This document shows positions 20,777 through 30,189 of a stretch of DNA of 64,000 bases, one piece after another. Location of the stretch: NCBI GenBank assembly GCA_022592445.1, contig JABYQR010000002.1:372001-436000 (forward strand). The letters are read 5' to 3'. This DNA is from Cytidiella melzeri. Its lineage: Eukaryota > Basidiomycota > Agaricomycetes > Polyporales > Irpicaceae. Position 1 is the stretch's first letter; each line of letters opens with the position of its first letter. Both the position numbers and the translations under genes were made by a program. The notes under the pieces were generated by a model that was not told the DNA's origin, made no database searches, and saw nothing but the letters and a program-made list of their open reading frames with translations.

Positions 20777-22386
20777 CCCTAACCCGCCTGACACGGCGTC
20801 AGCGCTGACGCCATCGATTCCTCTGTACTGGGAGAGTTCTCGGAAGGAGACGGACATCTTTTTTTTTTTTTTTGAATCAATATTATTAAACGTCGGCGAA
20901 GCCAGGGACGATATAAAGACTAGGACTATACACATAGTAAAATACGCGTAACAGGGAGACAAAAAGTCAAGACGCGCGATTCGCGCAGAGAGTGTACGCT
21001 ACCAGATCAACTATTCGTGATTATTAGGGGCGTGGTCGAATGTGAAAGCAAAAGGATTATCAATGAGGAACGAATAAAGGGCAGGATCGGGGTCAGCTGA
21101 ATTCTTGAGGAACTCCAGGAAGTTGCGCCGCGGCCGTCGATACCGAGTACATTGGTTGAGGATGGAGACGGACATCAAGGACGAGTTGAAGAGCGAGACT
21201 GGCAACAACGCAGAAGGAATTCTGGAGGCTGGTTACGAGGAAGTCCGCGAGCTGAAGCCAGAAGTTGCGGAGGACAAAGAAGCAGCGGCCACGAATGTTA
21301 CTGCCGCGCAGGATGACCAAACCGGTAAGCCTAAAGATCCAAATATCGCCACTCACCTCTGACACCTCTGAATATCGACGTACTGAAGCAACGTCTGTTC
21401 TTCCTGGCGTCGCTCGAACCTATTCCTGTCTGAAGACACCAGCCACAACGCATTCACGGCATGCGCAAAGACTTTCGATGCGGGTTCAGCGACGACGTTA
21501 TTCAAGCACTTCACGAGGATCTGCCGAAAGATGACTTCGTCGCGCTGGCAAGACTCGGGAGGATCGAGTGGTAGAAGGCCGAGCAAGTTGAGAGCGCTAC
21601 CAGCGGCGAGGAGCTTGTTCAAGTGGCTGAGGATACCAAGAGCCGGGGGAGTAGTTCGTAGGCTCAAAGTCGATGCAGCTTGATGCAAGTGACAGATGTA
21701 TCACTATGCTAGCGACGCCTCAGGTTGGTGAATCTAAAGGTTATAATCTCTGACGTGGATTCAACGATTCAGAGCGTCCCCGCCGCGGAAAGGTCAGGTT
21801 GAAAGCCCGGCCACGGTTGGCTGTGACCGCTCACGTTCACGTTCTACAGTCCTCAGAGTGATATCTACCTACTCTTGAGTTCCCGCATGCACTGCATTAC
21901 GCAAGCTGTTTCACTGAAAACCCCGAGTCATAAAGAGATGTGCAGATACTTAACTGTGTTTCTGCTATTAATTTGGTGGCCATCTGGTAGAGAGAATACG
22001 TATTCAGTACGGGTTCAAGCACAAGCGAGGATTGCGGCATCATGATCGCCACTCTCCGAGACTCGAAAGCGTACGTCGCACACATGACATTGAGCTGAAG
22101 AACTGTCCAAAGCAAAACACATCCACACTTGTAACTAGACCGAATCATACGCAACAAGCACCATGCCACGAAACACTACGTTGGTCCTTCCCTTCAGTCG
22201 ATATCGTTGATACTGCGATCCTGAAGACCCAAGGAGCGCGCGATCCACGCATTGATCAAATCATCCTTGTCGTCCCTGTCATCGTCATGTCAGTGCTGGC
22301 AGTTTCAATACGCAGAAGACTACTCACCGGGCTTGCAGTTGAGCTCCGCTAGGTTGAGTAGATGGAGCATTGGTGCTAGAGAGTAG
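20777..22386 (+). pseudogene. decayed duplicate of the DUF6535 gene 3' end with its downstream flank
   Basis: Compared with 6295-7725, this copy keeps recognisable pieces: the D..SSV.G.S.E stretch at 20808-20858, DIKDELKSETGNNAEG (21171 onward), TNVTAAQDDQTGKPKD, FDAGS and the region matching ALARLRRIEWLKAEKA (about 21544-21590, now with TAG). Indels and stop codons break the frame several times. A 305-bp poly(A) retro-insertion (20859-21163) splits it. The downstream 200-bp block (22160-22370) is the best conserved part. A Met-initiated frame at 22032-22352 includes the hydrophobic segment shared with the source copy. Confidence 0.85.
20846..21176 (-). mobile_element. 5'-truncated poly(A) retro-insertion with 13-bp target-site duplication
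   Basis: The 305-bp insert (20859-21163) is flanked by GGAGACGGACATC at 20846-20858 and again at 21164-21176. On the minus strand it ends in 15 A residues, the hallmark of target-primed reverse transcription. Upstream of the 3' UTR it keeps an open frame (about 21163 to 21011) ending NPFAFTFDHAPNNHE and a stop, so it is probably the extreme 3' end of a LINE open reading frame plus its UTR, or a SINE that derived from one. It interrupts the DUF6535 pseudo-copy. Confidence 0.88.
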
Positions 22387-22467
22387 CTGTGTAGGTTGTT
22401 CGCGGCGAGGGCTGGAGAGAGCCAAGTCAATAGAATCTAACGTCAAAAATTGGTGAACAGAGTCAGC

Positions 22468-22867
22468 TTACAGAGTGCCGGCGTCATCACCCTGGTCAGG
22501 ATAACCAAATAGCTGAGCGACCTCGGGAGGTTCCCCGCGACGCTGTTGAGGCATGCCCTGGTTACTGTAAGCCGGTGGGTACGTGGTATAGGCGGACGGT
22601 GGGCTGCAGCAAAAAGCGAACTGAGTATTGCGCAGAAGATTGATTAGCAAAGTCGACTTACTCGTCCTTGGTGTGCGAGTATCCAAAGAGAGGGATTCCG
22701 AGAACGCTCAAGGTTGTATGACTCGCGCCGCTTTCGTCAACATCGTTTCCGGAAGCAGAATCGTATGGTGTGCCGTCCGGAGACAATTGGCGATAAGCGA
22801 GGGGTGCAGAGAAAGCGTGGCCAACGGTAGCAAGTAACGTGAGAACGACGGTAGTGGAGGAGCGCAT
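22468..22867 (-). CDS. small secreted protein, unknown function
   Basis: Two exons, 22867-22662 and 22603-22468, joined across a 58-nt intron (GTAAGT donor, TGCAG acceptor) give 113 residues. The N-terminus MRSSTTVVLTLLATVGHAFS is a clear signal peptide. The mature part (APLAYRQLSPDGTPYDSASG, then SVLGIPLFGYSHTKDD) is short, cysteine-free, and Pro/Tyr/Gly-rich towards the C-terminus (PSAYTTYPPAYSNQGMPQQR). There is no recognised domain. At the 3' end the stop TAA overlaps a potential splice donor (CTCTGTAAGC); splicing there would replace Leu-stop by Leu-Phe-Tyr-stop, so the terminus is ambiguous by a few residues. It sits next to repeats, as small secreted protein genes often do. Confidence 0.6.
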
Positions 22868-24690
22868 GATGAAGAATATGGGATGTTTTCAATAGGTTCG
22901 GGCGTTGGAAAATGAAAGCTGGAAGGAGGATAAAGCAAGATGAGCTACAAAATGTGTCAGAAGAAGGGGCTTTCGGAATCGCAAAGTGGGTATGATACGC
23001 ACCAACCAGTGCTAGCTTGTGAACGAAGGGAATGGGACTCTCAGAGCTGGGGAGACAAAAGAGCGCCAGCCGCAGCGGTACTTATGCTTGGAGAGGACAT
23101 GAAACATGATATGCACCGCACTCGGACCACATGACAACTATCGTGTTATCGGGCTGTGCAAAACGACGAAAAAGTTTCAAAGTTGAGCCAGGCTGTGATA
23201 TATATGATAGGGACACCGAGACAGTGTGTCGAAAAATCTGGTTCCGTGCCCGCACCACTTCTTGGCCTCGAGGTAGGGGCCTCTCTTGTGTATAACTAGT
23301 AGCTGTTTGTGCGTTCTGGTGCAAACTACACCGCCGCCACAGTTTCAACGCCAGCAGATGCGAGACAGGAAACTCGGCTGTTCGAGGGCAACTGGCAGAC
23401 AGCACTGCCCCGCCGACTCCTAACCCTGCATCAAAACCGCGAGGACTAGGTATGCACTACTGAGGGATGATCGATGACAACTCACAGAAACGTCCGACAA
23501 TGTCTCATTGTACTGCCACCTCTGATCCTTAGCAGGGTGACGTTTCCAGCTCATGCACGGGCTGGATTAATATAGCATGTGCTTCAAGAAAATCAGTAGC
23601 GGGAAGTAGCACAGTAAGGTGAGAAGAGCAAACATGGTTTCGGAGGTGCCTGGGTTGTTTTGATGTACGCTGTGAAACCTGAAACAACTGTTCGGTGCTG
23701 TGGCCATCATCAAAATCTCAAACTTGAGGACTTCCGCGATGACGATTAGGAGAACAACTCGAGTATGGATTGTGCTTACATTCTCACTTGTGCAATTTGC
23801 CTTTCCATGTGTTTTGTATTTGTCCCGTCCAACAACATGGGGCGCGGGGTGTAGCCTCTGAGGCCTGCGCAAGTCCAACTCGTTATGGACTTCAATGACG
23901 GTACCAATTACCCTGACACAGGGGGGTCCATATCATCGAGTTTTGTATGAGATCGCGGCGCAGACTCGCACTGCAGCTTGAAACTTGATGTCAAACTTAA
24001 AGCTTCAACACCCGCAAGCACAGCGGTGTCAGACAGAGATTCTGAGGCACGAACGTTGAACGCCCGTTGGACTACTCTGCCTCGGCTCGTTTTCCTTTAG
24101 CACCTCCCCCCCCCCCCCTCCCCACCCATTTGTGGTCGTTTTCGGCGTAGGACGGAAAGCACCAACTGCTAGCTCCTGGAGTTGTATTATCCATTCGAAT
24201 CATCAAGGCCTGCGAGCTGTAACCTGGCTATCTCGCGTCGAGACTAGTACTACCAGTTCAATTGAAGTCGTAAGCATGCCTACCGCTACGTTCCACTTTA
24301 CTCCGGGAAAGATTGAACATGCGCTAGAGTAATAGCCTAGGCGAGTGTGTCGAGTGGACAGCAGCAGAAGGCCGTAATATAAGCAGGTGTGCCATGCAGA
24401 CAGCACAATAAAGCAACGATTATATCTAACGACTGTCGCAGTGTGCCATAACTTGAAAACCAGTATGACTTTAACCTGGACAAGGCAGTCGAACCAACAT
24501 GACCTTGCCTCCACCATCACCTTACCGTTCACCTCCGCAGCGATGGCCATCCTGACGTTGATCCCGTTACTTATCATTCACCTCCGCAGCGTTAGCCATC
24601 CTGAAGGACTCTGCCGCGAACCTCTTCGAGACCAGCTCGTACTGAACGCGTGGCGCATTCACGATCTACACACATAATACGCCGAGTCCT
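22868..24690. other. long stretch with no recognised gene
   Basis: Open frames at 23082-23405 and 23567-23878 (minus) have no recognisable content. A C-rich tract lies at about 24107-24122. A near-exact direct repeat (CACCTCCGCAGCG followed by GCCATCCTGA) occurs at about 24530-24555 and 24581-24604. Confidence 0.5.
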
Positions 24691-24699
24691 TTGTTCTAA

Positions 24700-25970
24700 A
24701 CTCTTAGCTACAAGACGCTAGTCATTTGGAGATACTTGTCGTTGACGATAGCACTAGTCACTGGCATATTATTCCGAGGTTGCACACATCTGAGACGCAC
24801 AATTTCCAAGGCTATCATGGTGGAGTGTTTCGTACATTGCAAAAGGGTATGCCAGTGCAAAGTTATGCGAAATCCCAATACCTGCGCACCACCTTTCTCC
24901 TCTGCGAAAACTTTTCATTGCCGTGGATGATGGTAAAGGTCACATCATTGGTGCGGATGGACGGTCGGGGTTTTGCCTGACCGCCAACGAAGAAGACTGT
25001 CGCAACCAGTGCGCTGCTCTCTCATCGCAAACCCACGTGCAAGAGCTCTGGGCAATATCATGGCCACATACCCTCTGACTGGAAGCTATGGTTCGAGGAC
25101 ATGAAAGAAACCAAGAAGATCGCTCTATTACCAGGCTCCTAACCAGCCTGCCTGGCGTCGTCGTTCAAATAGGTCTCGATGGGCGTAGCTCTATGCTAAA
25201 TGTGATGATAGCGAGTTTTGTGTATACCGCAGCCACCGGAATGTACCGATAATTTCAATGTCAGACTGATCTCACTACTTAAGAATTTATACTCCGACCA
25301 AAATGCAACCGGTGAGATCAATCGGACTTTCAAGTTTACGGTACATTCCGGTGGCTATTAGCTGTGTATACGAAGTCGAGACTCAGCATATCCAAACTTC
25401 CTGGGACTTATTTGAACGACGACGCCAGGCATGCTGGATAGGAGCCTGCTCTATTACAAGAGATCGAGCTCTGGCTCGACTACATCACCAGGCATGATCT
25501 ATTCCCCACCTTGACGAACCTACAGTCACACGAGCAACAGGACCGTACCAAGTCGGCTATCCTCGACTACTTGGAGAAGAGAGCGGAAAGCAACCCCAAT
25601 CCAAAGCTTACGAATTGTCCAAGACACCCCCGGTGATGTCGCCGGCAAATTCCTCAGGTTGAAAGAGCTCATCTATTCATTCGCGCAATTCACAACGCAC
25701 GTCGTGTTTGAGGACCGGTTCGAACAGTCACTGCGGATAAAACTGCCCGTCGCTTGTACGACCAGTTCTGTAGCCCACGGGTGCTGGTCGTCGCGGGAAC
25801 ACGACATGTATCATGTTAACGACATCGTGCTATCGATTGCAACGTCGCTCCTTGTTCACGATTGTCCTCCCTGTCGATCGGACGACTGCATATCATCGCC
25901 TGAGAATGGCGAGGCGGAAGTCGCCCAAGTCGCCGAGGATACAGAGTTTGCATGTTTGGACTCGATATAG
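24700..25970 (+). pseudogene. coding relics of one or more unidentified genes around an inverted repeat
   Basis: Several short stretches look coding but lie in different frames: KLFIAVDDGKGHIIGADGRS followed by GFCLTANEEDCRNQCAAL (about 24905-25015), DWKLWFEDMKETKKIALLPG (25078-25137), and ELWLDYITRHDLFPTLTNLQ with the following DRTKSAILDYLEKRAESNPN (25465-25600). The end (EAEVAQVAEDT, about 25918-25950) resembles the C-terminal tail of the DUF6535 gene (VNVAEVAEET), so a third, tiny relic of that tail is possible. I do not recognise the other pieces. Confidence 0.35.
25132..25448. repeat. long imperfect inverted repeat (hairpin-forming)
   Basis: The left arm 25132-25274 pairs with the right arm 25312-25448 around a 37-bp loop. 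The outer 44 bp match at 41 positions (CAGGCTCC...GCCTGGCGTCGTCGTTCAAATA). The inner part matches around GCCACCGGAATGTACCG and GATCTCAC. The middle of the arms is more diverged and differs in length by a few bases. Confidence 0.8.
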
Positions 25971-26655
25971 CTGCTTACAAGTAACAAGTGTACCAGCGCC
26001 GTAGGTTAGCGACATTTATGAGATTGGCATATGCATGAGCACCAGACATTTATAGAGAACAAACACGAACCCCATACACCAACCTCACGCTCAATCGCGA
26101 CACACTTCATCGTCATGCAGTCTGATGATTGGTACCACGACAGTCATAAATTATTGCGCATGCGTTAGGTATGCAACTCGACAGCGTAAACATAATAACA
26201 ATTAACCAGAAAGGGAGGGAGGGAAGAGTGGAAGACCGGGTAACCCGGATGCGGAGGAGAGCCCAAGGGGCACAAAATCAGAGATCCAAAAGAATCAAAT
26301 CTAGAAACAGAAGGGATCGCTTGAGAGTGATAAAAGCGTACTAAAGTATTAATTCTTTGCCGTTGCTAGTGTCAAACTAGCTGTTGAGGGGGTTTCCAGT
26401 GGCGCTTAGCATGAGGGAAAGAAAGCGAAAGAAGCAGCATGGATGGAAGCCGAGTAAAGAAGGGGTGCACGGCGTCGACTTGCGTGGCTGGGCTGAGAGG
26501 GAGTCTAATCAGGAAGAATACGTGCCTGATGCGATTGCGATTGGAGTTGTGGTGTCAGGTAGTCGATATTCGTCGGTTGCGTCATTGGGGTATGTGGGTC
26601 CGCGTGGGTGATTGCGTTTGACGGTCTTGATCGGCAAAGAGATTGACAGTATGGA
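25971..26655. other. intergenic, 3' flank of the disordered-protein gene
   Basis: No gene was recognised. Purine-rich stretches (GGGAGGGAGGG near 26215) are present. Confidence 0.5.
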
Positions 26656-27921
26656 TTATCGAGCCTTAGGCTTTGCGGCTATGCTTAGCCTCAAGCTCGC
26701 AAGCCTGCCCGTCATTCCATTCTTCCCTTTCTCATCGTCTCGTGCCGCCAACACGGTTTGCATCCGTCTTCTAAGCGCATCGTCGTCCACCTCCTCGTCC
26801 CAAACCTTGCCTTCCTCCTCTTCCTCCTCAGACTTCGCAGGCGCGGCCAAAGGCTCTTCAATAGCTTCCAGCGCTTTCGTCTTCCCTTCAAAGAGGTTCC
26901 GAGGCTCTTTGACAAGCACGCGCAAAGTCACGCTCTGCTCAAGATCCGACTGTCTGCCAGGATCTGACGAGTTCCTTCTCCCAGATAATCTTCCCCTTCC
27001 TACAATCTCCGTCTCAATCTCCGTCTCATCACTGTGCGGACCATTCTCAACGCCCTCCCCACCCGTCGACTCCCTCAACCTGTCCTTCACTGAACCTTGC
27101 GAGAAGCTGCGCCACAATGACTTGGCGCCACCTCTGACCATACGCCCCAGAGCGAGTAGCGCATCCTGCTCGTCCATCTCGTCTCCAGAGTCTCCCGCTG
27201 TAGGACCCCATTTCGGCACAGACGGTCTACGCGAGCTCGTTCCGCGCGCACGTTCAGGATCCTCGTCCTCCTGCCACACATAACTCTGTCGTTTCTGGTA
27301 ACGCTGCCGTTGCGGGCGTTGATACGTCGACTGCTCCTGTGTCTGCTGTTGCTGATGATCCTGTACCGCCGTGTACTGCACGTGTGAGATTCCTTCCCCT
27401 GGTATGTGCTGGACTCCTTCAATCGTATCGCCCATGACTCTCGTACGACGGGCGCGGAGCATTTGCGAGCGAGCGGCGACTCCGAGTTGGACAGAGGATG
27501 TGCGTCGCCGGGGGTCGAGGGTCGGAAGAGGGGCAAAGGTAACGGAGACGGAGACTGAGGGGGTAGATACGCTGCGCGGGAGAGGAGTTGAGGTGGGATG
27601 GAGAAGGAGGATCCCAAGTGGTTTTGGAGAGTTGCTGAGCTCGTTGAGCGAGCGAGTTTGGGAGTGGCTGTCGAGCTCGGTGGAAGTGAGAGAATCGCAG
27701 CTAGATACGGAGGTAGCTAGCGCTACTGAGGGCGAGGACGACGCGGACGTGGGCTGGAATTCTTGGATTTCCTCTGTCAAGAGTTCTTCAGACGGAGTGG
27801 AAACGAGGTTTTGCTCGGTAGTGTCTACGTGTGACTCGCATGACTTTGGCGGAGGAGACGGTGGGAGGGGTATCTCGTTGGTGTTGACTTGTTCCATGGT
27901 GCTGAGAGGGTTCCTGTCCAC
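26656..27921 (-). CDS. intrinsically disordered hypothetical protein (421 aa)
   Basis: A single long exon. The protein is Ser/Thr/Pro-rich in the first half (EIPLPPSPPPKSCESH), has a Gln-rich patch (QDHQQQQTQEQ), a moderately ordered block around MDEQDALLALGRMVRGGAKS followed by LWRSFSQGSVKDRLRES (about residues 245-285), and an acidic run of Glu near residue 370. The C-terminus, LRRRMQTVLAARDDEKGKNG, is basic and probably helical. No domain or signal peptide is recognised. An alternative start is Met 9 (27897). A clean 1.27-kb frame with strong codon bias supports a real gene. The order/disorder pattern suggests a regulatory or scaffold protein, which is inference. Confidence 0.7.
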   Translation of the reverse strand: MDRNPLSTMEQVNTNEIPLPPSPPPKSCESHVDTTEQNLVSTPSEELLTEEIQEFQPTSASSSPSVALATSVSSCDSLTSTELDSHSQTRSLNELSNSPKPLGILLLHPTSTPLPRSVSTPSVSVSVTFAPLPTLDPRRRTSSVQLGVAARSQMLRARRTRVMGDTIEGVQHIPGEGISHVQYTAVQDHQQQQTQEQSTYQRPQRQRYQKRQSYVWQEDEDPERARGTSSRRPSVPKWGPTAGDSGDEMDEQDALLALGRMVRGGAKSLWRSFSQGSVKDRLRESTGGEGVENGPHSDETEIETEIVGRGRLSGRRNSSDPGRQSDLEQSVTLRVLVKEPRNLFEGKTKALEAIEEPLAAPAKSEEEEEEGKVWDEEVDDDALRRRMQTVLAARDDEKGKNGMTGRLASLRLSIAAKPKAR

Positions 27922-28172
27922 TAGATTCTGGAGATCGATAAGTATGACGGTTGGGAAAGCGCAGCGAGCGAGGAAGCTAGAAAGACAGTATGGTATGAGA
28001 GAAAGTATGAAGTTGGATGCTGCGCTCGACGCTGAGCACGGCGTGTTTCGGGTGGTCGCTGTCGACTGTCAACGTCGCATCAGGACGTCGTCGAAATGGC
28101 AGACACTGTGATTGTCGTCCGCCGCGCGCTTATTCTATTATGCCCACGTGGCTCTACTGTACATGGACGTCC
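27922..28172. other. short intergenic stretch, nothing recognised
   Basis: This is the upstream region of the minus-strand disordered-protein gene and the downstream flank of the kinase-like gene. Confidence 0.5.
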
Positions 28173-29394
28173 TCAACCACTGAGCAGTCTTTCAATCCTC
28201 TTGCCGTCGCTCACAACCTCTTTCGCCCGCCCTTTGACCCACTCATCGTTTCCCCAGCACCCCTACCCAGCCATGAACCGGCACCAATCGACGATCGACA
28301 GCTCCCAATGCCTCCAGAGCGTGTCAAAGTCATATTCGAGCTGTTCGTCTTCAACATTCTCAACATTGCAAGAACGAAAAGCCTCGAGCCAAGCCTTCAA
28401 CATCTCCTTCTCCTGCTCCACGCCACCGAGCAGGGACGCCTGAACGGATGTCCCGAGGAAATACACAAGGTCGTGTGTAGGTAGCCCCAGTCCGACGTAC
28501 TGCAGGTCGTACAGTGCACATCGTATCGGATGAGCACTCGGCTGGTCTGAGATTTGAGCACGAGATCTTCTCTGAGGATACGGGTCGCGGTCGAAGAGAA
28601 TGTTGGCGCTTTTAACGTCCCCATGTAGAAGGGTACCGTGCACCTCTATCTCGCGGCTGATTGCGTCGTCCACCTTGAACAGTCAAAACATATCTACCTA
28701 AAGATGGCGTACCGGGTGTCATGACACTCACCTTCTGAACCCAAGGCAGCAGCCACCCATGCTCCTCCTCGTCCGTCTCGTCCAGTTCATCCCTTCTTGT
28801 GTCCAAATACCAATACGTTCCCCTCTTCCACACGCCATCGGTTAGTTTTGACCCACTTTTTTTCCACTCACGGGGCGACGGAACCAACGGTAATGACTCT
28901 CCTTCTCCCGAGTCTTTCTCGCCTCGCTGATGGCGCAAGCGATAAAAAGTCCGATGAAACCCAGCTAACCACCTTACCACACTCTCACTCGCTTCTCTTC
29001 CAAGACTGTCCCTCGCTGTAAACGGATACTCTACACACAGATCTTCCAGTAACAGTGACTGCCCATCTTGAACCGAGTAGCACTTCGCTAGCTTCACGTC
29101 CAACGGGAGCTTGGACGCGAGGTTCGCGTAGAACCAGCGTTCCACAGCATACGGAAGGAGCTTACGGACGTTCGACTCGTCGTCGGCTAGCTGCGAGGAC
29201 GGTGGGTGTATGGATTTGAGGATCAAGGTCGATGGAGACTGGCGGTGATCAGGTGTCGAGTCAAGGTAGAGACGGTGAATGTAGCCGTAGTTCGACCAGA
29301 GTGAGGCGATCTGTGTTATACTGACGAGACGGAACTCGGTGGGAAGCATGGCTGCTATCTTTTGATGCTGCGACATGTCAAGTTGACAAACCAC
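28173..29394 (-). pseudogene. APH/CHK-like kinase-fold protein with a premature in-frame TAG
   Basis: Exon 1 is 29394-28732 and exon 2 begins at 28673; the 58-nt intron is phase 0. The predicted protein has the aminoglycoside phosphotransferase/choline-kinase-like fold. The N-lobe includes a putative ATP-binding lysine (STLILKSIHPP). The catalytic loop is LLHGDVKSANILF (HGDxxxxN), followed by the metal-binding segment YDLQYVGLGLPTHDLVYFLG. The substrate is unknown; fungal relatives are annotated only as phosphotransferase-family proteins. The frame stops at TAG 28263-28265 after WCRFMAG. The same frame goes on with conserved-looking sequence (CWGNDEWVKGRAKEVVSDG) to a natural TGA at 28173-28175, so the TAG most likely replaces a TGG tryptophan. 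Loss of about 30 C-terminal residues may or may not abolish function, and a sequencing error cannot be excluded. Starts at Met 1 or Met 7. Confidence 0.75.
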
Positions 29395-29629
29395 TTGAGG
29401 TGCTACTACGATCTGTAGGTGTATATGTACGATGTGTTATTACTGGTTATGGACAACGCTCCCTCAGCGGTGGCCGGGCCGGTCAGCCGTTGGATTTGTG
29501 GATAGGTTGTGGCCACCGATGTCACGCCTCTCAATGGTCTAGTATGAATAAGCAGTGGACTCATCCCTCAACGTTTTAGCCACCGCTATCTGCGTTTCAA
29601 GTTGTCGTCAAAAAAGATCCGTCCCATCA
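29395..29629. promoter_or_regulatory. divergent promoter region between kinase-like gene and the 29.6-kb gene
   Basis: A 235-bp spacer between a minus-strand start (29394) and a plus-strand start (about 29630). No specific element was identified. Confidence 0.4.
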
Positions 29630-30110
29630 TGAGCCATCCAACATTCGACGACCAGAACGTACTCCCTACCGCCGACAAGTTAAGTGTCTCGCACACAATC
29701 CAGTACTCTCAGCGTGTCAGCAGCGATGCCGATAGCTTCCTGTCGTCAGCCAATGAACTCTCTCTCTTTGTCCGTCTCAAGAAGAACGAGAACAAGCGTC
29801 CCCCGGTTCAAAACGTAAATCTCTTCTTACTGTCCATCCTCCCTCAAATAACCGACTGAAACGACCATGGGTTTGTGCACAGCTCTCGCGCAGAAAGGAG
29901 CGGAATTCAAAGAGGAGCAAACCTCCCGTCTGCCTCTTGATGTCCACGCCGACTCTGATCCTACACGCGGTAAGGCTCTGTCAGATTCTGTGCGCGCGCT
30001 GGTGTGGTCGATGACGTTGGAGTCGAGGAGGAAAAGAGGATCATCGACGCCAAGGTCGTTTGAGGACAGTCCTGCATCGAAGACACCCTTGCGCACTTTG
30101 ACTCTCGAGC
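29630..30110 (+). CDS. unidentified small protein gene, tentative model
   Basis: Exon 1 starts with an ATG at about 29630 and encodes MSHPTFDDQNVLPTADKLSV followed by DADSFLSSANELSLFVRLKK up to a GTAAAT donor near 29815. An acceptor (CGCAG) near 29892 joins in phase to KGAEFKEEQTSRLPLDVHAD, then VWSMTLESRRKRGSSTPRSF and a basic tail. The composition is compatible with a soluble ~150-residue protein. No family was recognised. The frame has several possible acceptors and the 3' end is uncertain, so treat the model as provisional. Confidence 0.35.
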
Positions 30111-30189
30111 GAAAACAAAAAATCAAACACTGTAAATTAGTTGCATTACACTCCGAAAAAATGATATCAATGAATGTATGCGCCCCTAA

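Noticed and set aside
23567..23878. Minus-strand open frame with a hydrophobic C-terminus
   Set aside because: No family resemblance, no splice context and no conserved motif; insufficient to call a gene.
24107..24122. Poly-C tract as a structured regulatory element
   Set aside because: Simple homopolymer run with no surrounding structure or gene; most likely low-complexity sequence.
27371..28111. Plus-strand open frame of 246 codons over the disordered-protein gene
   Set aside because: Mostly the reverse of a Ser/Arg-rich coding region; composition mirrors the minus-strand gene and carries no domain.
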